Assembly (NCBI GenBank): GCA_943332615.1
Contig: CALQQB010000011.1
Coordinates: forward strand, 1-64,000
Reading direction: 5' to 3'
DNA from: Phenylobacterium deserti
GTDB taxonomy: Bacteria; Pseudomonadota; Alphaproteobacteria; Caulobacterales; Caulobacteraceae
Length of the DNA stretch: 64,000 bases
The notes beneath the pieces are model-generated. The model did not search any database. It was not told where the DNA came from and worked only from the letters and a program-made list of their open reading frames with translations. Both the position numbers and the translations under genes were made by a program. Of this stretch, positions 46,211-55,567 are shown in pieces; position 1 is the first letter of the stretch; every line of letters starts with the position of its first letter.

Positions 46211-47140
46211 ATGCTGAGGCGCATTCTGCTTATTGTCGGCGTTATGGCGGTGGTGGGGTTCGCCGCGTTCTGGCTGATCACCGCGCCGAAGAAACTGCCG
46301 GCGTCCGAGCTGGCGGCCGGCTATGCGCCGAATGTCGCCAACGGCGAGGTGATGTTCAACGCAGGCAACTGTTCGGCCTGCCACATCACCCAGGGCCAGG
46401 ATGACCGAACCCTGCTGGCCGGCGGGCTGAAGATGAAGTCGCCGTTCGGCACCTTCGTGGCCCCCAACATCTCGTCCGATGCGAAGTACGGAATCGGCGC
46501 CTGGACCGAGACGGAGTTCGTCAACGCCGTGAAGCGCGGCACCGGCCGCCACGGCGAGCACCTCTATCCGGCCTTCCCCTACGTGTCCTACAGCCTGCTG
46601 AAGACCTCCGACGTCCGCGACCTGTTCGCCTACATGAAGACCCTGCCGGCAGTGGCCAAGCCCACGGCGGGCCACGACCTGGGCTTCCCGTTCAACATCC
46701 GCCTAGTGCTGGGCGGCTGGAAGTTCCTCTATTTCCATCCGCAGGAGTTCGTGGCCGATCCGAAGCAGTCGGCGGAATGGAACCGCGGCGCCTATCTGGC
46801 CGAGGGCCCGGCCCACTGCGCCGAGTGCCACACCCCGCGCGGTCCGCTGGGCGGGCCGGAACTGGACAAGCTCTATGCCGGGGCGCCGAACCTGGAGAAG
46901 GGCGGGCGCTTCGCCACCAACATCACCTCGCACCCCAAGGACGGCATCGGCGACTGGACCGTCGACGACATCGCCAGCCTGCTGTCCACCGGGACCGACC
47001 GTTGCTTCAACGAGCCCAACGGCATGCGCGAAGTGCTGGGGGGCATGTCCAAGCTGCCGGCCGAGGACATCACCGCGATGGCAACCTACATCCACACCCT
47101 GCCGGCCAAGGCGGGTAACGGGAAGCAGAAGACCTGCTAG
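46211..47140 (+). CDS. Membrane-anchored dihaem cytochrome c
   Basis: 309 residues: N-terminal TM anchor (ILLIVGVMAVVGFAAFWLI) and two class I haem domains, CSACH (near 54) and CAECH (near 203), with Met ligands likely in GGLKMKSPFG and GMSKL. It resembles the cytochrome subunits that accept electrons from periplasmic dehydrogenases. The exported molybdenum hydroxylase at 51.7-54.4 kb is a candidate donor, but they are not in one operon. Confidence 0.9.
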   Translation: MLRRILLIVGVMAVVGFAAFWLITAPKKLPASELAAGYAPNVANGEVMFNAGNCSACHITQGQDDRTLLAGGLKMKSPFGTFVAPNISSDAKYGIGAWTETEFVNAVKRGTGRHGEHLYPAFPYVSYSLLKTSDVRDLFAYMKTLPAVAKPTAGHDLGFPFNIRLVLGGWKFLYFHPQEFVADPKQSAEWNRGAYLAEGPAHCAECHTPRGPLGGPELDKLYAGAPNLEKGGRFATNITSHPKDGIGDWTVDDIASLLSTGTDRCFNEPNGMREVLGGMSKLPAEDITAMATYIHTLPAKAGNGKQKTC

Positions 47141-47181
47141 GTTCGGCCCAGGCGGGAAAACCGTACGGGGAGAGATAGTCT

Positions 47182-48840
47182 ATGGCGGAAATCGCAGCGG
47201 CGGCCGGTGAGCCTGCGCCCACCTCGCTACGCACCGTCATCGCCGCCTCCTCGGCGGGCACCACCTTCGAGTGGTACGACTTCTTCGTGTTCGGTTCGCT
47301 GACCGGGGTCATCTCCAAGACCTTCTTCTCCGGCCTGCCGGAGACGGCGGGCCTGGCCGCCGCCCTGGCACTGTTCGGGGCTGGATTCCTGTTCCGGCCG
47401 CTGGGGGCGCTGGTGTTCGGCCGCATCGGCGACCAGGCCGGGCGCAAGGGGGCGTTCCTGGCGACGGTGCTGCTGATGGGCGGCGCCACCGTGGCGATCG
47501 GGCTGCTGCCCTCCTTCAAGCAGGCCGGCTTCATCGGCCCGGCGCTGCTGATCCTGATGCGGATCATCCAGGGCTTCGCCCTTGGCGGGGAGTACGGCGG
47601 GGCGGCGATCTATGTGGCCGAGCATGCGCCGGCCAACGGGCGCGGCCGGGCCACCAGCTGGATTCAGACATCCGCCGCCTTCGGCCTGTTCGGCGCCCTG
47701 ATCGTGATCCTGATCTCGCGCACGGTGCTGGGGACCGAGGCCTTCGAGGCCTGGGGCTGGCGTATCCCGTTCCTGTTTTCAGGCGTGCTGCTGGCGGTCT
47801 CCATCTGGATGCGCCTGAAGCTGACCGAGAGCCCCGAGTTCGCCAAGCTGAAGGCCGAGGGCAACCAGACCAAGGCGCCTTTCCGCGAGGCGTTCGGGCA
47901 GTGGAAGAATCTCAAGCTCGTGCTCATCGCCCTGGTGGCCGTGATGTTCGCTCAAGGGGCCGTCTGGTACACCTCGTTCTTCTACGTGCAGACCTTCATG
48001 GAGCGGTTTCTGAAGGCGCCGCCGCCGACCATCAACCTGCTGATGATGGCGGCCACCGCGGCAAGCGCTGTCGGCTACGTCTTCTTCGGCTGGCTGTCAG
48101 ACCGGATCGGCCGCAAGCCCGTGCTGCTGTTCGGCATGACCCTGATGCTGGCAGCTTATTTCCCGGCGTTTCACATGCTGGCTCGAACCCTGAACCCGGC
48201 GCTGGTCGAGGCCCAGGCCAACACGCCTGTGATCGTGATGGCCGATCCGGCCGATTGCTCGCTGCAGTTCGATCCGGTCGGCAAGGCCAGTTTCCTGTCG
48301 TCGTGCGACATCGCCAAGTCCACCTTGGCCAATGCCGGCGTGTCCTACGCCAACGAGGCGGCGCCGGCCGGCAGTCCCACCCTGGTGCGGATCGGGACCC
48401 AGACCATCCCATCGACCGCCGCCACCGGCCTCTCGCCGGACGTCGCCAAGGCGGTGAAGGCCAGCGTGGAGGGTCGCATCAAGACCGCGCTAGCCCAGGG
48501 GGGATATCCAGAGAAGGCCGATCCCAAGCGGATGAACCTGCTGGGCGCCTTCGGCGTGCTGCTGATCTTCGTGACCGCGGCGACGGCCCTCTATGGCCCG
48601 ATCGCGGCCTGCCTGGTGGAGCTGTTCCCGACCCGGGTGCGCTACACGGCGCTGTCGCTGCCCTACCACATCGGCACCGGCTGGGTCGGCGGCTTCGTGC
48701 CGTTCACCGCCTTCGCCATCGTGACGGCGGTGGGGGACCTCTATTCGGGCCTCTGGTTCCCGTTCGTGTTCACGGCGATCTCGGTGGTCACCTGCGTGCT
48801 CTTCCTGCCCGAGACCAAGGGGCGACGGCTGGACGCGTAG
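47182..48840 (+). CDS. MFS transporter, metabolite:H+ symporter family
   Basis: 552 residues with MHS features: FEWYDFFVFGSLTG at TM1 and GAGFLFRPLGALVFGRIGDQAGRK, then QGFALGGEYGGAA. Twelve TMs, with a loop of about 100 residues between TM8 and TM9 (containing two Cys) not found in small MHS members. Substrates are usually organic acids or betaines. Downstream of two cytochromes; linkage to them is uncertain. Confidence 0.9.
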   Translation: MAEIAAAAGEPAPTSLRTVIAASSAGTTFEWYDFFVFGSLTGVISKTFFSGLPETAGLAAALALFGAGFLFRPLGALVFGRIGDQAGRKGAFLATVLLMGGATVAIGLLPSFKQAGFIGPALLILMRIIQGFALGGEYGGAAIYVAEHAPANGRGRATSWIQTSAAFGLFGALIVILISRTVLGTEAFEAWGWRIPFLFSGVLLAVSIWMRLKLTESPEFAKLKAEGNQTKAPFREAFGQWKNLKLVLIALVAVMFAQGAVWYTSFFYVQTFMERFLKAPPPTINLLMMAATAASAVGYVFFGWLSDRIGRKPVLLFGMTLMLAAYFPAFHMLARTLNPALVEAQANTPVIVMADPADCSLQFDPVGKASFLSSCDIAKSTLANAGVSYANEAAPAGSPTLVRIGTQTIPSTAATGLSPDVAKAVKASVEGRIKTALAQGGYPEKADPKRMNLLGAFGVLLIFVTAATALYGPIAACLVELFPTRVRYTALSLPYHIGTGWVGGFVPFTAFAIVTAVGDLYSGLWFPFVFTAISVVTCVLFLPETKGRRLDA

Positions 48841-48862
48841 GCACCGCAGACAAGAAATAGCG

Positions 48863-48922
48863 AACCACGGGTTTCCACGGATGCGCGCCCTGCCTGCGGC
48901 CAAATCCGTGAAATCCGTGGTT
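48863..48922. repeat. Periodic inverted-repeat element (AACCACGG type)
   Basis: Left arm AACCACGG-N4-CCACGGAT, right arm AAATCCGTG then ATCCGTGGTT: an inverted pair matching at about 19 of 21 positions with a GC-rich centre. It lies between two convergent stop codons and could fold as a terminator. Confidence 0.65.
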
Positions 48923-48930
48923 TAGAAATC

Positions 48931-50214
48931 TTACGGCTTCGCCGGGCCGTCCACTTCGGCCAGGGTCGCGGAAGACGGCGGTGTCGTCGCCTGCAACTGC
49001 TTCGCCACCGCCTCCGCCTCACGCATGACCCGCAGGACGTTGCCGCCGGCGACCTTGGCGAGGTCGGCGTCGGTCCAGCCGCGGCGGGCCAATTCGGCCA
49101 GCAGCGCGGGGAACTTGTCGACGCCATCCAGGCCGACGGGGGTATCGGGGATGCCGTCGAAGTCCGACCCGATCCCCACACAGCTGATCCCGCAGACCTT
49201 CGCGATATGCTCAATGTGGTCGGCGACCATGGCCAGGGTCACCGGCGGGGCGGGGTGCGCCCTGTCCCAGCCATCAAGGGCCGCCTTGGCCCGGTCCGGC
49301 TGGCCGATGTAGAGGCCGCCGAACGGCGGGGCGTTGTAGCGCACCTGCTCGGCCGAGCGGTCGGCGGCCCAGCGGTTGCGGGCCTCCGAGACGTAGGTGG
49401 TGGCGAAGTTGGCCATCACCACGCCGTGGTTCCTGGCTACCAGCCCCAGCACTTCGTCGGAGACATTGCGGGCGTGGTCGGCGGTTCCCTTGGCCCCGGA
49501 GTGCGAGAAGATCACGGGCGCCCTGGCGACGCCGAGCGCGTCCTTCATCGTCGCCTCGGAGACGTGGCTGAGATCGACCAGCATGCCCATGCGGTTCATC
49601 TCCCGGACCACCTCCAGGCCGAACGGCGTCAGACCGTCGAATTTCGGGTTGGCGGTGGCCGAGTCGGCCCAACGGGTGTTCAGCGCGTGGGTCAGCGTCA
49701 TGTAGCGGGCGCCGGCGGCGTACATCTGGCGCAGCACCGGCAGGCTGTCGTTGATCTGGTGGCCACCCTCGATGCCGATCATCGAGGCGATGCGGCCGGC
49801 CTTGTGGATCCGCACCACGTCGTCAGCGGTGTAGGCCATCTCGAAGACGTCTGGGTAGCGCTGGGCCATGCCCTTGACGATGTCGATCTGCTCCAGGGTC
49901 ATCTGCACGGCGATCGGCCCGTCGAAGCTGGGCGCGATGAACACCGACCAGAACTGGCCGCCGACGTGGCCCGCCCGCAGGCGCGGGATATCGGTCATCA
50001 GACCACGGCCGTTGGAGAGCTTCGCCAGGTCCGCACGGAGGTCCAGGCCCGGCGCGCGCCGGATCTCGCCCGGCAGGTCGTTGTGCCCGTCGATCAGCGG
50101 CGTCCCGGCCAGCACCTTCTCGACCCGGGCCGCGATCTTGGGGTCGATGGTCTGGGCGTGGGCCGAGATCGCGAAGCCCAAGGCCAGGACTGATGCTGCT
50201 GCGAACCTGCGCAT
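48931..50214 (-). CDS. Membrane dipeptidase (M19)
   Basis: 427 residues from the ATG at 50214, signal peptide ending SAHAQT. M19 renal-dipeptidase family: LIDGHNDLPGEIR (HxD), GIEGGHQI (Glu), LTHALNTRWADS, VDLSHVSEATM (His) and GIGSDFDGIP (Asp). Binuclear zinc enzyme that hydrolyses dipeptides, including some D-containing ones, in the periplasm. Confidence 0.93.
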   Translation of the reverse strand: MRRFAAASVLALGFAISAHAQTIDPKIAARVEKVLAGTPLIDGHNDLPGEIRRAPGLDLRADLAKLSNGRGLMTDIPRLRAGHVGGQFWSVFIAPSFDGPIAVQMTLEQIDIVKGMAQRYPDVFEMAYTADDVVRIHKAGRIASMIGIEGGHQINDSLPVLRQMYAAGARYMTLTHALNTRWADSATANPKFDGLTPFGLEVVREMNRMGMLVDLSHVSEATMKDALGVARAPVIFSHSGAKGTADHARNVSDEVLGLVARNHGVVMANFATTYVSEARNRWAADRSAEQVRYNAPPFGGLYIGQPDRAKAALDGWDRAHPAPPVTLAMVADHIEHIAKVCGISCVGIGSDFDGIPDTPVGLDGVDKFPALLAELARRGWTDADLAKVAGGNVLRVMREAEAVAKQLQATTPPSSATLAEVDGPAKP

Positions 50215-50318
50215 GACGGCGCTCCCCCGAAAACGAATCACAAAAGACACGAAAGCGCAGCGTTGGCCGTCGTGACTGCGAAGCGATCGCCTATTCACGA
50301 CGAACCGCTCAGAAAGTG

Positions 50319-50376
50319 AACCACGGAAGGCGCCGCTGGGCGGAGTCAGCCCGCGATAGGCAGCACTTCCGTGGTT
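50319..50376. repeat. 11-bp inverted repeat across the cysG-like stop
   Basis: AACCACGGAAG (50319-50329) and exact inverse CTTCCGTGGTT (50366-50376), the latter coding for the last residues of the cysG-like protein. It can form an 11-bp stem across the stop codon, and its outer word matches the AACCACGG element at 48863. Confidence 0.62.
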
Positions 50377-51230
50377 ACGCCGACGGCGTTCAGTGCCGCC
50401 TGTTCGGTGCGCCAGGCCGGGGTGGTGACGAGGCGGGCGACGCGGAGGCCCTCGGCGGCGAGCTCGATCAATTGCGCCGGGGTCTGGGTCGCCAGGCGCT
50501 CGGCGTCGCGGCGGGCCAGAGCCAGGACGTCGGCGTGCGCGTCCGGGTCACAGACCAGCAGGTCGGCGCCGGCCAGGGCGCGGGCAGCCTTCAGGGTCAG
50601 TAGGTCCGCCGGGCCGCGAGCGTCGATATAGAGCACCGCCCCAGCCATGCCCGGGCTGTCTGACAGCGCCGCGCGCAGGCGCTCCCTGGCGCCCTCCAGG
50701 TCACCGGCCATGGCGGCCTCGGCGGCCGGTCCGTTCAGGGCGGCGCGCAGGAAGCGGCGCCGCGCGGCGGTCTCGGGGAGAGCCGCACGCACCTCGGTCT
50801 GCATGATCCGGAACAAGGCAGCGATGCGGCCCGTGCCCTCGGGGACCCGGGCCTCGATATCGTGGCGCAGCATGGTGGCCAGCATGGGCGAACCGCCGCC
50901 GGTGCCGATGGCGGCCACCACCTCGCCCCGATCGATCACCGCAGGCGTCGTGAAATCGCAGAGCGCCGGGCGGTCGGTGGCGTTGACCGGAACCCCGGCG
51001 TCGCGGGCCGCGGCCACAGCCGCGCGCGCCCAGGCTTCGTCGCCACCGGCCACGAAGGCCAGGACCATGCCGGCATAGGCCTTGGGATCCAGCGCCTGCG
51101 CGCCGGCCAGGCGCACGATGGTCGCCGGGGAGCTGGCGAACAGCCGGGCCTTGGCCTCCGCCGCCTCGCCCTCGCCCGCCACGGCCAATTCGCGGCCGGT
51201 GAGCGGGAAGAAGGCGGGGAAGGCGTCCAT
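50346..51230 (-). CDS. Siroheme synthase N-terminal enzyme with truncated methyltransferase tail
   Basis: 294 residues. Residues 1-190 match the CysG N-terminal half (precorrin-2 dehydrogenase/ferrochelatase): AFFPLTGRELAVAGEGEAA, NATDRPALCDFTTPAVIDRGE, IGTGGGSPMLATMLR. The last 100 residues resemble only the first quarter of a SUMT methyltransferase (LTLKAARALAGADLLVCD, VLALARRDAERLA), with the SAM glycine motif changed to RGPAD. So the tail is likely non-catalytic. It follows a cytochrome c gene by 4 bp. Confidence 0.85.
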   Translation of the reverse strand: MDAFPAFFPLTGRELAVAGEGEAAEAKARLFASSPATIVRLAGAQALDPKAYAGMVLAFVAGGDEAWARAAVAAARDAGVPVNATDRPALCDFTTPAVIDRGEVVAAIGTGGGSPMLATMLRHDIEARVPEGTGRIAALFRIMQTEVRAALPETAARRRFLRAALNGPAAEAAMAGDLEGARERLRAALSDSPGMAGAVLYIDARGPADLLTLKAARALAGADLLVCDPDAHADVLALARRDAERLATQTPAQLIELAAEGLRVARLVTTPAWRTEQAALNAVGVTTEVLPIAG

Positions 51231-51234
51231 CGGG

Positions 51235-51588
51235 CTACTTCAGGGTCTTCAGATAGGCGATGATCGCGGCGCGGTTGTCGTCCTGCGGCACGGCCATGAA
51301 CATCTTGACGCCCGGCGCATAGGCCGGCGGACCCTTCAGAAAAATATCCAGCTCGGCGTCGGTCCAGGTGGCGCCGGCCTCGCCCTTGGCCTTCAACGCC
51401 GGGGAATAGTCAAAGCCACTGCCGCCGACCTTGCGACCAGAGACGCCCGCGAGCGTCGGGCCCATGGTCTCGTCATTATGACAGAGACCGCACTGCTGGT
51501 TGAACAGCTGCTCGCCGTCCGGCTGGGCCAGCGCGGGGACCGCGAAGAGCGACAGGGCAAGGGCGGCGAAGACGGCGGTGCGGAACAT
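51235..51588 (-). CDS. Class I cytochrome c
   Basis: 117 residues from the ATG at 51588 (GAGGAG five bases upstream); signal peptide ends ALAQP. Haem motif CGLCHND near 34 and Met ligand in KMFMAVP, with GPTLAGVSGRKVG as in cytochrome c2/c-550. A soluble periplasmic carrier, co-transcribed with the cysG-like gene. Confidence 0.92.
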   Translation of the reverse strand: MFRTAVFAALALSLFAVPALAQPDGEQLFNQQCGLCHNDETMGPTLAGVSGRKVGGSGFDYSPALKAKGEAGATWTDAELDIFLKGPPAYAPGVKMFMAVPQDDNRAAIIAYLKTLK

Positions 51589-51714
51589 GGACACTCCTCG
51601 ATTTCGTAGGTTCGGTACGCGAATAGCGGTGGGTCGCAGCGCGAGCCAGAGCCGATTTACGGATCGGTCTGAACAGCGTTAGGATCAGGTCGAATTCTGA
51701 AGAAGGATGGCCTC

Positions 51715-52188
51715 GTGGCTTCTACGCTGGATGTGAACGGACGCAGCTACAACGTCAACTCGGCCCCCGACACGCCGCTGTTGTGGGTACTCCGAGATGA
51801 ACTGGGGCTGACCGGAACCAAGTACGGCTGCGGGATCGCCCAGTGCGGGGCCTGCACGGTCTTGGCCGACGGCCAGGCGGTGCGGTCCTGTCAGTTTCCA
51901 ATGTCGGCGGTCGGGGCCGCGAAGATCACCACCATCGAGGGCCTGGGCGGGACGCACCCGCTGCAGGCCGCCTGGGTGAAGCTGGACGTGCCGCAGTGCG
52001 GCTACTGCCAGTCGGGCCAGATCATGAGTGCGGTGGCCTTGCTGGCGACGACGCCCAAGCCGGACGACGCGGCGATCACGGCAGCCATGGACGGCAACAT
52101 CTGTCGCTGCGGCGCCTACCAGCGCATCCGCGCGGCCATCAAGGACGCAGCCGCTCAGCCGGCCCAACCTCAACCGGCCAAGGCGTGA
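51715..52188 (+). CDS. [2Fe-2S] subunit of a molybdenum hydroxylase (IorA-like)
   Basis: 157 residues, start GTG with GAAGGA upstream. Ferredoxin-type cluster [12 protein letters not shown] with a fourth Cys at CQF, and the second cluster domain with CGYCQSGQ and CRCGAYQRI. Small subunit of isoquinoline 1-oxidoreductase/aldehyde dehydrogenase-like enzymes. Exported by hitchhiking with the Tat-signalled large subunit encoded 8 bp downstream. Confidence 0.93.
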   Translation: MASTLDVNGRSYNVNSAPDTPLLWVLRDELGLTGTKYGCGIAQCGACTVLADGQAVRSCQFPMSAVGAAKITTIEGLGGTHPLQAAWVKLDVPQCGYCQSGQIMSAVALLATTPKPDDAAITAAMDGNICRCGAYQRIRAAIKDAAAQPAQPQPAKA

Positions 52189-52196
52189 GACCCGTC

Positions 52197-54383
52197 ATGA
52201 ACCAGCTTCTCAATCGCCGCGGATTCCTGACCGTCAGCGCCACCCTGGCCGGCGGCGCCCTGCTGGTCGGCTGCACGCCCGCCCAGCAGATGGGCCTGAT
52301 CAGCCTGGGCGCGGAGGAAGACTTCGGCCCCTTCGGTCCGTTCCTGAAGTTCGCCAAGGACGGCGCGGTGACCGTCATCTCCAAGCACATCGAGTTCGGC
52401 CAGGGCAACCACGCCGGGCTCGCCGCCATCGCCGCCGAGGAACTGGACGCCGACTGGACGAGGGTCACCGTCGAACAGGCCGCCGCCAACACCAAGGTCT
52501 ACGGCAACACCCTGGTGGGTGGAGCCCAGGGGACCGGCGGTTCCAGCGCCATCGCGAATTCCTGGATGCAGCTGCGCAACGCCGGCGCCGCGGCCCGCGC
52601 CATGTTCATCGGGGCAGCGGCCAAGAGCTGGGACGTGCCCGCCGGCGAAATCACCCTGGCGAACGGCGTCCTCGCCCATGCGTCGGGCAAGACCGCCGGC
52701 TTTGGTGACCTGCTGGCCGAGGCGGCCATGGTGCCCCCCCCGGCCGCGCCGAAGCTGAAGGACCCCAAGACCTTCACCCTGATCGGAACCGATCGCGTGC
52801 GGCGCAAGGACTCGGTCGCCAAGAGCACCGGTGTCGCCCGCTATACCCAGGACGTCCGGCTGCCGGGGATGTTGACCGCCATGGTGGCGCACGCGCCGCG
52901 ATTCGGGGCGAAGGTCGCCTCGTTCGACGACGCGGCAGCGAAGAAGGTCCCGGGCGTGGTGGCGGTCTACAAGATCCCGACCGGCGTGGCCGTGGTCGCC
53001 AACTCCACCTGGGCCGCCAAGAGCGGCCGCGACGCTCTGAAGGTGACCTGGGACGAGGCCAAGGCGGAGAAACGGTCCTCCGCCACCATCGCCCAGCAGT
53101 ACCGCGACCTGGCCTCCGGCAAGACGTCCGGCCCTGAGAAGAACGGCTGGGCCAGCTTCGACAGCAAGGGCGAAGCGGCCAAGGCGGCCGGCGGCGCGAA
53201 TGCGCTCGAAGTCGATTACGACTTCCCGTACCTGGCCCACGCCACGATGGAGCCGATGAACTGCGTGGCGATCGTGAAGGGCAACTCCGCCCACCTGCTG
53301 TTCGGCTCGCAGTTCCCGACGCTCGACCAGATCAACACGGCCGGGATCGTCAAGAACCTGCCCGGCACCATCAAGATCGACACCCTGTTCGCCGGCGGCT
53401 CGTTCGGGCGGCGCGCGAACTTCCAGTCGGACTACGTCACCGAGTGCGTCCACATCGCCAAGAAGGTGGGCAAGGGCACCCCGGTGAAGCTGGTCTGGAC
53501 GCGCGAAGACGACATGCGCGCCGGCTATTATCGGCCCATGGTTCACCATGCCATTCGCGTGACCACCGACGCCGACGGCATGCCGGCCACCTGGCGTCAC
53601 CGGGTGGTGTCCCAGTCGATCATGAAAGGCGCGCCGGCGCTCGCCGGGCCGAAGCCGAAGTTCGATTCCAGCGCCGTCGAGGGCGCCGAGGGTTCGCCCT
53701 ACCTGAAGGCCACCCCGGTCGTGGACGGCCAGGTGATCAGCCCGGACGCCGGCGTGCCGGTGCTGTGGTGGCGCTCGGTGGGCGCGACCCATACGGCCTA
53801 TGTGATGGAGCACACCATTGACCAGCTGGCCAGGCGGGCGGGCAAGGACCCGGTGGACTACCGCCGCGCGCTCTTCACCAAGGCCAAGGCCGACCGGCAC
53901 TTGGCGGTGCTGAACCTCGCCGCCGAGAAGGCCGGCTGGGGCGCGCCCGCGCCGGCCGGCTGGACGCGCGGCGTGGCTGTCCATGAGAGCTTCGGCTCGG
54001 TGGTGGCCCAGGTGGCCGAGGTGAAACTGGAGAACGGCGTCCCCAAGGTCGGGCGCGTGGTCACCGCCATCGACTGTGGTATCGCGATCTCGCCCGACCA
54101 GATCGCATCGCAAATGGAGGGCGGGATTTGTTACGGCCTGTCGGCGGCAATGTTCGGGGCGATCACGCTAACCGACGGCTTGGTCGATCAGGGCAACTTC
54201 GACGGCTATCGTGTGTTGCGTAACTCCGAGGCCCCGACGGTGGAAACCTACATCCTACGCTCCGCCAACCCGCCCAGCGGCGTCGGCGAGCCCGGCACTC
54301 CGGTGATCGGCCCGGCGGTGGCCAACGCCATCCTGGCGATCACGGGAAAGCCGACGCTGAACCTGCCGATGGTGAAGGGCTAG
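52197..54383 (+). CDS. Exported molybdopterin hydroxylase large subunit (IorB-like)
   Basis: 728 residues. Tat-type signal NRRGFLTVSATLAGGALLVG followed by Cys, also a lipobox. Molybdenum-cytosine-dinucleotide-binding domains: GQGNHAGLAAIAAEEL, GGAQGTGGSS, FAGGSFGRRANFQSD and C-terminal GVGEPGTPVIGPAVANAI containing the Glu base. Oxidises an N-heterocycle or aldehyde in the periplasm; electrons probably leave through cytochrome c. No maturation factor or FAD subunit is adjacent. Confidence 0.9.
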   Translation: MNQLLNRRGFLTVSATLAGGALLVGCTPAQQMGLISLGAEEDFGPFGPFLKFAKDGAVTVISKHIEFGQGNHAGLAAIAAEELDADWTRVTVEQAAANTKVYGNTLVGGAQGTGGSSAIANSWMQLRNAGAAARAMFIGAAAKSWDVPAGEITLANGVLAHASGKTAGFGDLLAEAAMVPPPAAPKLKDPKTFTLIGTDRVRRKDSVAKSTGVARYTQDVRLPGMLTAMVAHAPRFGAKVASFDDAAAKKVPGVVAVYKIPTGVAVVANSTWAAKSGRDALKVTWDEAKAEKRSSATIAQQYRDLASGKTSGPEKNGWASFDSKGEAAKAAGGANALEVDYDFPYLAHATMEPMNCVAIVKGNSAHLLFGSQFPTLDQINTAGIVKNLPGTIKIDTLFAGGSFGRRANFQSDYVTECVHIAKKVGKGTPVKLVWTREDDMRAGYYRPMVHHAIRVTTDADGMPATWRHRVVSQSIMKGAPALAGPKPKFDSSAVEGAEGSPYLKATPVVDGQVISPDAGVPVLWWRSVGATHTAYVMEHTIDQLARRAGKDPVDYRRALFTKAKADRHLAVLNLAAEKAGWGAPAPAGWTRGVAVHESFGSVVAQVAEVKLENGVPKVGRVVTAIDCGIAISPDQIASQMEGGICYGLSAAMFGAITLTDGLVDQGNFDGYRVLRNSEAPTVETYILRSANPPSGVGEPGTPVIGPAVANAILAITGKPTLNLPMVKG

Positions 54384-54390
54384 GTCCCGG

Positions 54391-54424
54391 CCTCTTTCCT
54401 CCCCCACGAAGCGGGAGAGGAAGG
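54391..54424. repeat. CCTCTTTCCTCCCCC hairpin, copy 3
   Basis: C-rich arm, CACGAAG loop, then GCGGGAGAGGAAGG. It lies just past the hydroxylase stop and may serve as its terminator; same family as 253-283 and 31782-31807. Confidence 0.55.
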
Positions 54425-54452
54425 TTCCGCGACGCATGCTACCCCTCGCCCC

Positions 54453-55367
54453 ATGAGCTTCGACCTGATGCGGTTGATCGCGGCGCTGCTGGTGGTGGTG
54501 AGCCACACGTTTCCGCTGGCCGGACAACCGGCGTTCCGGATCTCCGGGGTCGAGGACCTGGGCGCGCTCGGCGTCTCGATCTTCTTCGTGATCAGCGGCT
54601 TCCTGGTCACCGGCAGCTATCTCCGCGATCCGAAGACCTACCTCGCCAAGCGCCTCCTGCGCATCGAGCCCGGGCTGATCGCCTCGCTGGTGGTGACGGT
54701 CGCAGCGCTGGGGTTGCTCACCACGGCGCCCGCGGCGGAGTACTGGCCCAAGGCCGGGCTCTATGTGCTGCGCAACGCCCTGCTCTATCCGGCGACCTAT
54801 GAACTCCCGGGGCTGTTCCAGGCCGTACCGGTGGCCGGTGTCGTCAATGGTGTGCTCTGGACGCTGCGGCTCGAGTTCAGCTTCTACCTTGTGCTGATGC
54901 TGGTGCGCGGGCGGCTGCCGTGGGTGATGGGGCTGGCGACGGGGTGCGCCGTCCTTTGGCTGGTCATGACCTTTTCGCAGCCGGACTGGGCGGTGGAGAG
55001 GGCCAGCCGGATCGCCTTCCTGGTCGGTCGCAACGGCCTGCTGTTCTTTGCCGGGGCGGCGTTGCAGATCAGCCAGGCCAGGATCCCCCTGTGGATGGGG
55101 GCGGTGTCGGCGGTGGCGTTCCCGTTCGTCGGGCCCTTGGCGCTGCCCGCGGCGGTGATTGGGCTATCTCGCGCCGGAAAACTGCCCGCCGACCTCAGCT
55201 ACGGAATCTACATCTACGCCTTCCCGATCCAGCAGGTGCTGGCGGCCTACGGACAGTTGAACCTGGCCACGGCGGTGCTGAGCGTGCTGCCGTTTGCGGC
55301 GGCCAGCTGGTTCCTGGTGGAGAAGCCGGCGATGGCGCTGAAACCCGGGCCTCGACCGGCGGCCTAA
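54453..55367 (+). CDS. Acyltransferase 3 family membrane protein
   Basis: 304 residues, about nine to ten TMs. Acyltransferase-3 motifs are SFDLMRLIAALLVVVSHTFPL (catalytic His) and SIFFVISGFLVTGSYLRD, then RRLLRIEPGL-like KRLLRIEPG. Such enzymes acetylate or succinylate surface polysaccharides or glycans. Slightly short at the N-terminus; no earlier in-frame start was found. No glycan genes adjacent. Confidence 0.88.
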   Translation: MSFDLMRLIAALLVVVSHTFPLAGQPAFRISGVEDLGALGVSIFFVISGFLVTGSYLRDPKTYLAKRLLRIEPGLIASLVVTVAALGLLTTAPAAEYWPKAGLYVLRNALLYPATYELPGLFQAVPVAGVVNGVLWTLRLEFSFYLVLMLVRGRLPWVMGLATGCAVLWLVMTFSQPDWAVERASRIAFLVGRNGLLFFAGAALQISQARIPLWMGAVSAVAFPFVGPLALPAAVIGLSRAGKLPADLSYGIYIYAFPIQQVLAAYGQLNLATAVLSVLPFAAASWFLVEKPAMALKPGPRPAA

Positions 55368-55384
55368 AATCGTCACGGTTCCCC

Positions 55385-55405
55385 TGAACCAATCACCGTG
55401 GTTCA
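55385..55405 (+). terminator. Hairpin after the acyltransferase gene
   Basis: TGAACCA-N7-TGGTTCA is a perfect 7-bp inverted repeat 18 bp after the stop. There is no T run, so Rho-independent activity is uncertain. The CACCG centre recalls the nearby AACC-type elements. Confidence 0.4.
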
Positions 55406-55567
55406 GCCCCTCGGTGATCGCGGTCGGGCGCCGCATCGTCTTGTGGCCGCCGCGTCAGGGCGCGGGCGTCCCGGGCGACCGTACTTTACAGTTTCCACGG
55501 CCGTTACAGAGGGTTACTGCAGGGATCAGGGACTTCGTCCGTGAGGGCGAACAATCGAAAGTCGGGT

